Assembly (NCBI GenBank): GCA_016204155.1
Contig: JACQLG010000033.1
Location: 1 to 13,732 of the forward strand
Length of the DNA stretch: 13,732 nt
Direction: 5' to 3'
From: Candidatus Niyogiibacteriota bacterium
Lineage (GTDB): Bacteria > Patescibacteriota > Minisyncoccia > 1-14-0-10-42-19
This document shows, piece by piece, positions 1-7,625 of this stretch. The notes under the pieces were generated by a model. The model did not search any database, had not been told where the DNA came from, and saw only the letters and a list, made by a program, of their open reading frames with translations. The position numbers were made by a program, and so were the translations under genes. Within the stretch, counting starts at the first letter, position 1, and each line of letters begins with the position of its first letter.

Positions 1-2
1 GT

Positions 3-1517
3 ATGAAATACATTCCTACAATCGGGCTTGAAATACACGCGCGTTTAAATACCAAGACAAAAATGTTTTGCGATTCTAAGAATGATCCGAATGAAGCGCA
101 TCCGAATGTAAATGTGTGTCCTGTATGCATGGGTCATCCTGGGACGCTTCCAGTGCCGAATAAAGAGGCGATAAGGCATGTTATTCGGATCGGGTTAGCG
201 CTCGACGGCACTATTCCCAAGTATTCCCAATTTGACCGCAAGAATTATTTTTATCCCGACCTTCCGAAAGGATATCAAATTTCGCAATATAAGCATCCGT
301 TTGTGGAAGGAGGAAAATTATTTTTACCTCTTTCACATAAGACGATTCGCATTACGCGGGTACACTTGGAAGAAGACGCGGGAAAACTTATTCATGACCC
401 TTCGACACGCTCAGGACGGGCGGCCTCATATGTTGATTTTAATCGCGCAGGTGTTCCATTGATGGAAATGGTAACAGAGCCGGATTTCCATTCGGCTTCT
501 GAAGTGCGTGAGTTTGCGCAGGAATTTCAGCGGCTTTTGCGTTACTTGGATGCATCTGACGCGGATATGGAGAAAGGACAGCTCCGGATTGAAGCGAACA
601 TTTCTGTTGCAAAGGAGGGCCTAGGTCGCTCAAAAGGAGCGACCGGCCGAACAGATTCACAGAATGAATCTGTTTTAGGCACGAAAGTTGAGATAAAAAA
701 TTTGAATTCATTGAGGGCTGTAGAGAAGGCAATAGCATACGAAATAGAACGACAAGGAGAAATTTTAGATAAAGGGGAAAAAGTAAAGCAAGAAACCCTT
801 GGATGGGACGAAAATGAGCAAAAGACATTTGTCCAGCGTTCAAAAGAGGAGGCGCATGATTATCGGTATTTTCCCGAACCAGATATTCCATCCATAAAGC
901 CGCATGAATCATTTGATATTGAGATGTTGAAAGCGGATTTACCCGAACTGCCGTATCAGAAAAGAGAACGCTTGCAGAAAGAATACAATCTCCAGGGGGA
1001 TGCGCTTGCTATGGCGCTTGATGATAAGGCATTTTTGGCGTTTCTTGAAGAAACATTATCAGAACTTTTCTCGTGGGCGCCTGACGAGAATAAAGAAAAA
1101 ATAAAAAAAACGGCGCTTAATTATATCACGTCTGATTTGCAAGGCATTGTGAAAGAAAAGGAACTTCTGTGGGGAGAATTGCTTCTTACGCCTGAAAATT
1201 TTGCAGAACTCGTAAAAATGCTATATGCTGGCGAAATCTCATCCCGTGTTGCGAAAGACGTGCTTTTAGAAATGATAGAGAAAAATGGAGACCCATCGCA
1301 AATTGTAAATGAAAAAGGATTGCGCCAGGTGAGCGACGCAGGCGAACTTGACGATATTATAAAGAAAATTATTGATCAGAACCCCGCTACTGTTGCCGAT
1401 GTTAAAAAAGGCAAAGAAAATGCGACGCAATTTTTAGTCGGCCAAGTTATGAAAGCTACTCGCGGGAGCGCGAACCCCGGCATTGTGCAGGAAATGATAA
1501 AAAAGACGCTTGAATAA
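3..1517 (+). CDS. gatB: Aspartyl/glutamyl-tRNA(Asn/Gln) amidotransferase subunit B
   Basis: GatB is the tRNA-binding and kinase subunit of the GatCAB complex, which converts Glu-tRNA(Gln) and Asp-tRNA(Asn) to the cognate amide forms in the cytoplasm. The N-terminus (IGLEIHARL), the zinc-ribbon segment around residues 21-50 (CPVCMGHPG), EEDAGKLIH, VDFNRAGVPLMEMVTEPD, GTKVEIKNLNS, DYRYFPEPDIP and the C-terminal YqeY-like tail ending FLVGQVMKATRGSANP are all family hallmarks. The length of 504 residues is about 25 more than usual. The excess lies in two loops, near residues 131-141 and 206-224, each encoded by palindromic DNA listed separately. In the zinc ribbon Cys23, Cys39 and Cys42 are present, but residue 25, often Cys, is Ser. 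The ATG at 3 gives the canonical N-terminus; the upstream region is outside the window. Recognition is very secure. Confidence 0.97.
   Translation: MKYIPTIGLEIHARLNTKTKMFCDSKNDPNEAHPNVNVCPVCMGHPGTLPVPNKEAIRHVIRIGLALDGTIPKYSQFDRKNYFYPDLPKGYQISQYKHPFVEGGKLFLPLSHKTIRITRVHLEEDAGKLIHDPSTRSGRAASYVDFNRAGVPLMEMVTEPDFHSASEVREFAQEFQRLLRYLDASDADMEKGQLRIEANISVAKEGLGRSKGATGRTDSQNESVLGTKVEIKNLNSLRAVEKAIAYEIERQGEILDKGEKVKQETLGWDENEQKTFVQRSKEEAHDYRYFPEPDIPSIKPHESFDIEMLKADLPELPYQKRERLQKEYNLQGDALAMALDDKAFLAFLEETLSELFSWAPDENKEKIKKTALNYITSDLQGIVKEKELLWGELLLTPENFAELVKMLYAGEISSRVAKDVLLEMIEKNGDPSQIVNEKGLRQVSDAGELDDIIKKIIDQNPATVADVKKGKENATQFLVGQVMKATRGSANPGIVQEMIKKTLE
399..415. repeat. Short palindromic element in gatB (CCTTCGAC..GCTCAGG type)
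   Basis: The sequence CCTTCGACACGCTCAGG has CCT/AGG ends and inner GA/GA-type mismatches around a small loop. It encodes part of DPSTRSGRAA, in a loop where GatB proteins usually have a shorter link between the HD/HK and the VDxNR motif. A close relative lies in rpsP at 13397-13416 on the same coding sense but in a different reading frame, so the conservation is at DNA level. Treating it as a dispersed repeat is an inference from these two copies. Confidence 0.6.
618..674. repeat. Two tandem hairpins inserted in frame in gatB
   Basis: Hairpin A is ggcc-ta-GGTCGCTC (618-631), loop aaaag, then GAGCGACC-ggcc (637-648). It has 8 perfect base pairs, then 4 more beyond a two-base bulge. Hairpin B pairs AACAGATTCA (650-659) with TGAATCTGTT (665-674) around the loop cagaa, giving 10 perfect base pairs. 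Together they encode about 19 residues (206-224) between ANISV and GTKVEIKNLNS, a spot where ordinary GatB has only a few residues. The hairpins are read straight from the sequence; that they are an inserted element is inferred from the family alignment. Confidence 0.75.
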
Positions 1518-1538
1518 TTCCTTCAGCTATGTTATGAT
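1510..1538 (+). promoter_or_regulatory. Sigma70-type promoter for the small ORF at 1546
   Basis: A -35 box TTGAAT (1510-1515) overlaps the end of gatB and is followed, after 17 bp, by a -10 box TATGAT (1533-1538). The ATG at 1546 lies 7 nt past the -10 box, which is where transcription should start. The mRNA would therefore be leaderless or nearly so. No Shine-Dalgarno sequence is present. Confidence 0.6.
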
Positions 1539-1545
1539 GTAATAT

Positions 1546-1755
1546 ATGAAAAAAGAGCAACTTATTCCTGGGATACCAGAAGAAAAAAAATCGCTTGAAA
1601 GGCGGAAAATTTTAAGCAATCAGAAAGAGAGAGAACAAGAAGAAGCAATTCAAAAACTAGAAAAAGAACTTGGGCGCACGCTTACCGACGAAGAAATAGA
1701 AAAAGCGCGCAAGATAGCGCAAGAAAGAGAAGAGATAAGACCGTATGGCGAATAG
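1546..1755 (+). CDS. Small charged hypothetical protein (69 aa)
   Basis: I do not recognise a family. The 69-residue product is very rich in Glu, Lys and Arg and should be almost entirely alpha-helical. A segment around residues 30-62 (EEAIQKLEKELGR then LTDEEIEKARKIAQ) looks amphipathic and could form a short coiled coil. There is no signal peptide, membrane segment or cysteine. The frame is supported by a well-spaced promoter ending 7 nt before the ATG and by its neat fit between gatB and miaA; its stop is 3 nt from the convergent miaA stop. No terminator is visible between these converging genes. Function unknown. Confidence 0.65.
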   Translation: MKKEQLIPGIPEEKKSLERRKILSNQKEREQEEAIQKLEKELGRTLTDEEIEKARKIAQEREEIRPYGE

Positions 1756-1758
1756 GCG

Positions 1759-2649
1759 CTAGATGAATTTTTTGATTAATCGTTCAGCTTCCTTCCCAGA
1801 GCGTATCCAATGGATGCGCTTTTCTTTTTTCCACCACGTGTATTGGTGTTTTACAAAGCGGAAGATATCGCGAAGAAGTTTCGTTCGCATTTCCTCTTTT
1901 GTAATTTTTTTCTGCAGGAATCTATTTATCCAGCGCGGTTCAAGCCCCAATTCATCTAAACGTTTCCACGAAACGCCATCTGCATGGAGTTTTTTAATTT
2001 CAGCAGCCATTCCTTTTTTAAGGCGTTCGTCGAGGCGTTTTTCAATTTTCTTTTTTAAGATCTTTCCGCCTATTTTAATCCCGATAAAAAGCACATTTCT
2101 ATTTCCGTTTTTAACTTCCGGCGGGACCGACTTGTTAGCTGATCTTACTATTTCAATTGCACGTATCAGTCGTCGCTTATTTTTTGCCTCAATTGTACGC
2201 GTGCGCCTTGGATCAAGTTTTTTAAGCATTTTGAATAATTCATATGCAGATTTTTTCTCAAGGTGTTTTCGTAATTTCCAATCAGGCGGAACTTCGGGAA
2301 CGAAGATATTATCCGTTATCGCTTTTATATAAAATGCAGTACCGCCGACAATAAATGGGATTTTGTTTTTCGCTCGTATTTTTTTTATCGCTTTCAGGGC
2401 GCTTTTTTTAAAATGGGCAACAGTATAGTAGGTTTTTGGGTCTACTTCGTCTAAGCAATAATGTATAACGCCCCGCATTTCTTTTTTTGTGATTTTGCCG
2501 GAAGCAAGATCAAGCCCCTTATACGCCTGCCGTGAATCAGCAGAAATGACTTCGCCATTGAAGCGTTTTGTAAGTTTTACACCAAGCGCAGATTTGCCGG
2601 AAGAAGTTGGGCCGAGGATGACAATGAGTTTTGAATTATTGATAGTCAG
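1759..2649 (-). CDS. miaA: tRNA dimethylallyltransferase, with a non-standard start codon
   Basis: MiaA transfers the dimethylallyl group of DMAPP to N6 of A37 in tRNAs that read UNN codons. The frame encodes KLIVILGPTSSGKSALG (P-loop), GEVISADSRQAY (catalytic Asp region), VGGTAFYIKAI and DELGLEPRWI. Near the C-terminus it reads KHQYTWW, where the family normally has KRQxTW. The first ATG in frame is at 2478, after the P-loop, and there is no GTG or TTG before it. The real start must therefore be non-standard. CTG at 2649 is chosen here (about 296 aa, a normal length); ATC at 2643 and ATT at 2625 are alternatives. The thrS TAA (2661-2659) lies directly upstream in the same frame. The gene is thus the last of the minus-strand run. 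The product call is secure; the start is not. Confidence 0.85.
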   Translation of the reverse strand: MTINNSKLIVILGPTSSGKSALGVKLTKRFNGEVISADSRQAYKGLDLASGKITKKEMRGVIHYCLDEVDPKTYYTVAHFKKSALKAIKKIRAKNKIPFIVGGTAFYIKAITDNIFVPEVPPDWKLRKHLEKKSAYELFKMLKKLDPRRTRTIEAKNKRRLIRAIEIVRSANKSVPPEVKNGNRNVLFIGIKIGGKILKKKIEKRLDERLKKGMAAEIKKLHADGVSWKRLDELGLEPRWINRFLQKKITKEEMRTKLLRDIFRFVKHQYTWWKKEKRIHWIRSGKEAERLIKKFI

Positions 2650-2658
2650 AGATTCTTT

Positions 2659-4383
2659 TTATTTTTCTATTTTTTTGAGAAAGTCGGAAAACGGCATTGT
2701 TCCTAAATCCTTTTTACCGCGGGCGCGGATTGAGATTGTTTTTGATTGCTGTTCTTTCTCGCCGATGATAATCGCATACGGAATTTTTTGGAGTTCGGCA
2801 CCGCGTATTTTTTTGCCTATGGATTCGTTTCGGTCATCAAGAGATACGCGAATATTTTTTTCTTCCAATTCTTTTTTTATTTCATTCGCGTATGCTGATA
2901 CTTTTTCATTGAGCGTAAGGATGGTTATTTGGACAGGCGCAAGCCAAAGGGGGAACGCGCCCGCAAAATGTTCTATCAAAATGCCGATAAAGCGCTCGGT
3001 TGAACCCATAAATGCGCGGTGGATCATGACGGGCGTTTGTTTTTTTCCTTGCTCGTCAATATATTCAAGCCCAAAGCGCTTCGGCATGTTTAAATCAAGC
3101 TGTACAGTTGATAATTGCCATTCCCGCCCTAAACTGTCGCGCACCATCAAATCCATTTTCGGGCCGTAAAACGCGGCTTCGCCTATAATCGGCTTGAAGT
3201 TTATTTTTTTCTTCTGCAAGAGTGCGGTCATTGCTCTTTCTGCTTTATTCCACGTTGCATCATCCCCAAGGTACGCTTTTTTATTTTTAGGGTCGCGAAG
3301 CGATAAACTGACCCAATAATCCGTAAGACCAACTTTTTCGAGGATATTTTTCTGCATTGAAAGAATAATATCAAATTCCTGTTCAAGCTGGTCTCCGCGG
3401 AAAAACACATGGCCATCGTCTTGGGTAATGGAGCGTACGCGTGTAAGTCCGCCCAGTTCTCCTGATTTTTCGTCTCGATATACTGTTGTCGTTTCAAAAA
3501 AACGGATGGGAAGGTCGCGATAGCTTCGCGCTTCCGATGCATATATTTGGGTATGATGAGGGCAATTCATGGGTTTTAGCACAAATTCGCTGCCTTTGCC
3601 TTTAATATGAAAAAGATTGTCCTGGAATTTATCCCAATGGCCTGATGTTTTATAAAGTTCCGGGCGCGCAAGATGCGGAATCCATATTTTTTGATAGCCA
3701 TGTTCTTTATTGAGCTGTTCAATGAACCGCTCAAGCATATCGCGAATGACTGTCCCTTTCGGCGTAAATAAGGGAAGGCCCTGTCCCACAAGTTCTGATG
3801 TCGTAAATAATCCAAGTTCCACTCCTAATTTTTTGTGGTCGCGTTTTTCTGCTTCTGCCTGCATTGCCAGATATTCATCAAGTTCTTTTTTTGTACCGAA
3901 CGCGACGCCATAAATGCGCGTAAGCTGGGGATTTTTTTCATTCCCTTTCCAGTAAGCGCCTGCAATTTTTGTGAGCGTGAACGCCTCGGGATTTATTTCG
4001 GCAGTATTTTTTACATGTCCGCCTTTGCATAAATCAGTAAAGTGGCCAGTAGTGTAGAGCGTTAGTTGTTTTTTCTCTTTTGCGAAATCTTTAATGAGTT
4101 CTTGTTTAAACGGCTGGTTTTTCAGTATTTTTTTTGTTCCTGCAGGGGTTGTTTTTTTACCCGTAAAACCAAGCTTTTTTTCTATCAAGATGCGCATCTC
4201 TTTTTCAAATTCTTTAAGGTCGTCGGGCGTAATCGGCTTCGGCAGAAGAAAATCATAATAAAACCCATTTTCGATTGTAGGTCCGATTCCGAGTTTTGCT
4301 TTCGGGAATTTCTTAAGCACCGCCATTGCTAAAAGATGCGAAAGGGAGTGACGGGTATAATCAATGTTTGATTGATTAGCCAT
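2659..4383 (-). CDS. thrS: Threonyl-tRNA synthetase lacking the TGS domain
   Basis: ThrRS is the class II synthetase that charges tRNA(Thr). Residues 1-185 form the editing domain that removes mischarged serine; HxxxH (His12, His16) and CxxxH (Cys119, His123) are intact. The catalytic core spans about 190-480 and has the zinc ligands Cys274 (MNCPHH), His325 (TQDDGH) and His455 (MIHRAF). It also has motif 2 (VYRDEKSGELGG) and motif 3 (MGSTERFIGILIEH). The anticodon-binding domain is about 481-574. The N-terminal TGS domain found in most bacterial ThrRS is absent: the protein begins right at the editing domain, hence 574 rather than about 640 residues. A promoter ending 6 nt before the ATG overlaps the end of dnaE. 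miaA follows in the same frame directly after the stop. Confidence 0.96.
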   Translation of the reverse strand: MANQSNIDYTRHSLSHLLAMAVLKKFPKAKLGIGPTIENGFYYDFLLPKPITPDDLKEFEKEMRILIEKKLGFTGKKTTPAGTKKILKNQPFKQELIKDFAKEKKQLTLYTTGHFTDLCKGGHVKNTAEINPEAFTLTKIAGAYWKGNEKNPQLTRIYGVAFGTKKELDEYLAMQAEAEKRDHKKLGVELGLFTTSELVGQGLPLFTPKGTVIRDMLERFIEQLNKEHGYQKIWIPHLARPELYKTSGHWDKFQDNLFHIKGKGSEFVLKPMNCPHHTQIYASEARSYRDLPIRFFETTTVYRDEKSGELGGLTRVRSITQDDGHVFFRGDQLEQEFDIILSMQKNILEKVGLTDYWVSLSLRDPKNKKAYLGDDATWNKAERAMTALLQKKKINFKPIIGEAAFYGPKMDLMVRDSLGREWQLSTVQLDLNMPKRFGLEYIDEQGKKQTPVMIHRAFMGSTERFIGILIEHFAGAFPLWLAPVQITILTLNEKVSAYANEIKKELEEKNIRVSLDDRNESIGKKIRGAELQKIPYAIIIGEKEQQSKTISIRARGKKDLGTMPFSDFLKKIEK

Positions 4384-4389
4384 ACAGCT

Positions 4390-4418
4390 ATATTATTTTA
4401 ATTTTTGCGTTATGGCAA
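4390..4418 (-). promoter_or_regulatory. Promoter for thrS inside the end of dnaE
   Basis: On the minus strand TTGCCA (4418-4413) is the -35 box and TAATAT (4395-4390) the -10 box, with 17 bp between them. The thrS ATG at 4383 begins 7 nt past the end of the -10 box, at the expected transcription start. The -35 box is made from the last two sense codons of dnaE. thrS could thus be transcribed without dnaE, as a leaderless message. Confidence 0.55.
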
Positions 4419-7400
4419 CGGCTCAATCGGCTTTATCCCGTCTGCAATTACGCTTACTTCTCCGTTTCGGTGGGAGATTTTTCCTTTTAATGCGATCCCC
4501 GCATCTGCCTGGATGAATTGGCCGTAGGATTTAAGCGTTCTCGGAAAGACCACAACTTCTATTGAATCCGATAAATCAAGCAGGCGTACAAAGAGCATGG
4601 GTTCTCCGCTTTTGGTCAGTACTTTTTTTATATTTTCGATAATGCCGCCAAGTACGATCGGGGAATTGTTCGCGAGCTCTTTTGCGGTTTTGATATTCAA
4701 TTTTTTTGTTTCGAGAAGCGGGCGGAATTTATCAATGGGGTGCCCCGAAATATATAATCCCAAAAGTTCTTTTTCCCAGCTGAGGCGGTCTGCGATGGCG
4801 GTTGGTTTTACGTCTTTGAGTTCGAGCGTGGGGATATAGGAAGGCGCGCCTTGCATTCCAAATAGCGAATTTTGGTTTGATTGCTTGCTTTTGCTTGCAT
4901 CTTTATGGAATGCAAGGATATTTTCCATATTTTCAAGCATTTGATTTCGTTCCCCGAGCGGATCCATAGCGCCGGATTTGACAAGCGATTCAAGCGATTT
5001 TTTATTGATGTCTTTCGTAGGGAGGCGTTCAAGGAGTTCCGCAAGCGTGCGGTAGGGTCCGTTTCGTTCGCGCTCTTGCATAATGATGTCAACGACATTC
5101 GCTCCCACATTTTTAATTGTACGGAGGCCGAAGCGGATAGTAAGTTCGTTTTCTTCGCGCTGGGGCGTAAACCATGCATTACTCCTGTTAATATCGGGAG
5201 GCAGGATTTTTATTCCAAGATTGCGGCATTCTTTTACCAGGAATGCGATGCGATCAACGTCTTTTTCATCCGCGTTCATGAATGCCGTCATAAATTCAAG
5301 CGGGAAGTGCGTTTTTAAATACGCGGTCTGATAGGCGATCATGGCGTAGGCCGCCGCATGGCTCCGGTTAAATCCGTAGCGCGCAAATGGCGGAAAAAGT
5401 TCCCAAATCTGTTCGGCTGTTTTTTTGTTTATTTTGTTTTTGACCATTCCATTGATGAGTTTTTCTTTTTGTTCTTCAAGAAGGGATTTAATTTTTTTTC
5501 CGATTGCTTTTCGTAACGTGTCTGCTTCGGGCAATGTAAATCCCGCCAGGTCCCGCGCAATACGCATCATTTGTTCCTGATAGAGACCGATCCCGTATGT
5601 TGATTCAAGGATAGGCTTGAGCTTTGGATGGAGGTATTCTATTTTTTCTTTGCCGTGTTTCCTGGCGATATAACGCGGTACCATCCCCGCGTCCAGCGTG
5701 CCGGGTCGATAAAGCGCAAGAATAGCAATAATGTCTTCTATATTCGTTGGAATTATTTCTTTTAGATACCGTGTCATGCCTCCAGATTCAACTTGGAATA
5801 CGCCAACGGTGTTTCCATCTGCGAGAGTTTTATACACGCTTTCATCATTGATGGGTATTGTATCAATAATGATGTGTTCGCCAGTACGTTCTTTTATAAG
5901 GTTAACAGCGTCCTCGATAATGCTTAAATTTTTAAGCCCAAGGAAGTCCATTTTCAACAGGCCGAGATCTTCGATGGTATGCATTTCGTACTGCGTTACA
6001 ATTGTTTGTTTCTCGCCTGATGCGTCACGCGACGTGGCATATTGAAGCGGAACCGTTTCGGTAAGCGGATCCTTTGTGATGACAACGCCGCAGGCGTGTA
6101 CTGACGCGTGGCGTACAACTCCTTCTAGTTTTCGCGCGGAATCAACGAGGCGGCGCGCATCCGGATTATCTTTATACATTTCTGCAAATTCAGGATTGAT
6201 TTTAAGCGCTTTTGCGAGCGTAACTCCCGGTCCGAACGGAATCATTTTTGCAATTTGGTCGCAGAAAGAATACGCAAGCCCAAGCGCGCGCCCGGTGTCG
6301 CGGATTGCCGCGCGGGCGGCCATTGTCCCGAAAGTAATGATTTGTGCCACATGGTCCCGCCCATATTTTTTTTGCGCATATTCAATGACTTCGTCGCGTC
6401 TCGTATCCGCGAAATCAATATCGAAGTCAGGAGGGCTGATGCGTTCAGGATTCATGAACCGTTCAAAAAGAAGGTTATATTGTAGAGGGTCAATATTTGT
6501 GATATTCAACGAATAGGCAGCTAAAGAGCTGGCGGCCGAGCCTCTCCCTGGACCGACAACGATTCCGTTATTTTTTGCCCAATTTACGAAATCCTGGACT
6601 ATTAAGAAATACGATGAAAATTTTGTTTTTTTGATTACATCAAGTTCGTAGGCAAGACGCGCGCTCGCTTCTTTTGTCGGTTTGTTGTTGTAGCGTTTCA
6701 GCAGTCCTTCTTCTGAAAGTTTTTTTAAATATGAGTCGGCGTCATATTCTTCCGGTACTTCGAAGTGGGGATATTGTATTTTCCCGAGATGAATTTCGAG
6801 GTTACTACGTTCCGCGATTTTAAGCGTGTTGTCTATTGCTTCAGGTATATCACTAAATGCGCGCTTCATTTCTTCAGGCGATGCAAGCGAAAAGTCATCT
6901 TGCTTCATCGTCATGCGGTCTTCATCGTCTATTTTTGTGTTTGTCTGGACCGCAACTAAAATATCTTGGGCTTGGCGGTCTTCTTTTTTTAAATAGTGGA
7001 CGTCTTGCGTTGCAACTACCGGAATATCCAGATCGCGCGCGAGCTTTCTCAGTCCTTTCTGTACTTCAGCATGGTTCGGAATGTTAGGATGGTTTGAAAG
7101 TTCAATATAAAAATTATCTTTGCCGAAAATCTCGCGGTATTCGCGCGCAAGAGTTTCTGCTTCTTCCCGTTTTTTGGCGAGGAGCGCTCGCGGGATTTCA
7201 CCTGTAAGACAGGCGGAAAGGCCGATTAAGCCATCCGCATGGCGGCGAAGCGCTTCTTTATCAATACGGGGTTTGTAATAGAATCCTTCGAGATTTGAAA
7301 GTGTTACGAGCTTTAAAAGATTTTGGTATCCTGTGTCGTTTTTTGCGAGAAGAATCAAGTGGTAGCGTTTGTCATCAATGCCATGGACTTTGTCCGCCAT

Positions 7401-7619
7401 TTTCCGCGCGGCAACATATGCTTCTATTCCGATAATGGGCTTAATACCGGCTTTTTTCGCTTTTTTATAGAATTCAATCGCGCCGTACATATTGCCGTGG
7501 TCGGTGAGGGCAAGAGCGGACATGCCAAGCTCTTTTGCGGCATTAATAAGCTCGTCAATTTTTGCGAGTCCATCAAGCAAACTATAGTGGGAGTGAACGT
7601 GGAGATGGACGAAAGACAT
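4410..7619 (-). CDS. dnaE: DNA polymerase III alpha subunit
   Basis: DnaE is the replicative polymerase subunit. The N-terminal PHP domain (about 5-210) keeps the full metal-binding set as I read it: His7, His9, Asp40, Glu66, His87, Cys137, His177, Asp206 and His208. The polymerase domain carries GPGRGSAASS (356-365), the catalytic PPDFDIDF (396-403, Asp400 and Asp402) and the third-Asp motif LLKMDFLGL. Helix-hairpin-helix and beta-clamp-proximal segments follow. The end (about 985-1065) is an OB fold (VLGGIIENIKKV to KGKISHRNGEVSV). At 1069 residues it is about 90 shorter than the E. coli protein and stops at the OB fold, so the C-terminal tau-binding domain is missing. It starts 6 nt past the end of the upstream phosphatase gene, which suggests co-transcription. 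Confidence 0.97.
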   Translation of the reverse strand: MSFVHLHVHSHYSLLDGLAKIDELINAAKELGMSALALTDHGNMYGAIEFYKKAKKAGIKPIIGIEAYVAARKMADKVHGIDDKRYHLILLAKNDTGYQNLLKLVTLSNLEGFYYKPRIDKEALRRHADGLIGLSACLTGEIPRALLAKKREEAETLAREYREIFGKDNFYIELSNHPNIPNHAEVQKGLRKLARDLDIPVVATQDVHYLKKEDRQAQDILVAVQTNTKIDDEDRMTMKQDDFSLASPEEMKRAFSDIPEAIDNTLKIAERSNLEIHLGKIQYPHFEVPEEYDADSYLKKLSEEGLLKRYNNKPTKEASARLAYELDVIKKTKFSSYFLIVQDFVNWAKNNGIVVGPGRGSAASSLAAYSLNITNIDPLQYNLLFERFMNPERISPPDFDIDFADTRRDEVIEYAQKKYGRDHVAQIITFGTMAARAAIRDTGRALGLAYSFCDQIAKMIPFGPGVTLAKALKINPEFAEMYKDNPDARRLVDSARKLEGVVRHASVHACGVVITKDPLTETVPLQYATSRDASGEKQTIVTQYEMHTIEDLGLLKMDFLGLKNLSIIEDAVNLIKERTGEHIIIDTIPINDESVYKTLADGNTVGVFQVESGGMTRYLKEIIPTNIEDIIAILALYRPGTLDAGMVPRYIARKHGKEKIEYLHPKLKPILESTYGIGLYQEQMMRIARDLAGFTLPEADTLRKAIGKKIKSLLEEQKEKLINGMVKNKINKKTAEQIWELFPPFARYGFNRSHAAAYAMIAYQTAYLKTHFPLEFMTAFMNADEKDVDRIAFLVKECRNLGIKILPPDINRSNAWFTPQREENELTIRFGLRTIKNVGANVVDIIMQERERNGPYRTLAELLERLPTKDINKKSLESLVKSGAMDPLGERNQMLENMENILAFHKDASKSKQSNQNSLFGMQGAPSYIPTLELKDVKPTAIADRLSWEKELLGLYISGHPIDKFRPLLETKKLNIKTAKELANNSPIVLGGIIENIKKVLTKSGEPMLFVRLLDLSDSIEVVVFPRTLKSYGQFIQADAGIALKGKISHRNGEVSVIADGIKPIEPLP
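4849..4917. repeat. 12-bp perfect inverted repeat within dnaE
   Basis: CCTTGCATTCCA (4849-4860) and TGGAATGCAAGG (4906-4917) are exact reverse complements separated by 45 nt. The loop contains repeated TGCTTGC. The repeat encodes the linker before the OB fold (around NSLFGMQGA), a region that varies in length across DnaE proteins. It may form a long-loop hairpin; no function is evident. Confidence 0.5.
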
Positions 7620-7625
7620 GAAGAT

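Noticed and set aside
1763..2332. Long open frame opposite miaA, and similar ones opposite nusB (9728-10246) and smc (12538-13032)
   Set aside because: Low-complexity Ser/Phe/Arg-rich translations with no recognisable family, lying antisense to well-identified genes; shadows of codon bias.
1759..2478. miaA starting at ATG 2478
   Set aside because: This would remove the P-loop and the ADSRQAY motif, which are encoded in frame just upstream without any stop codon.
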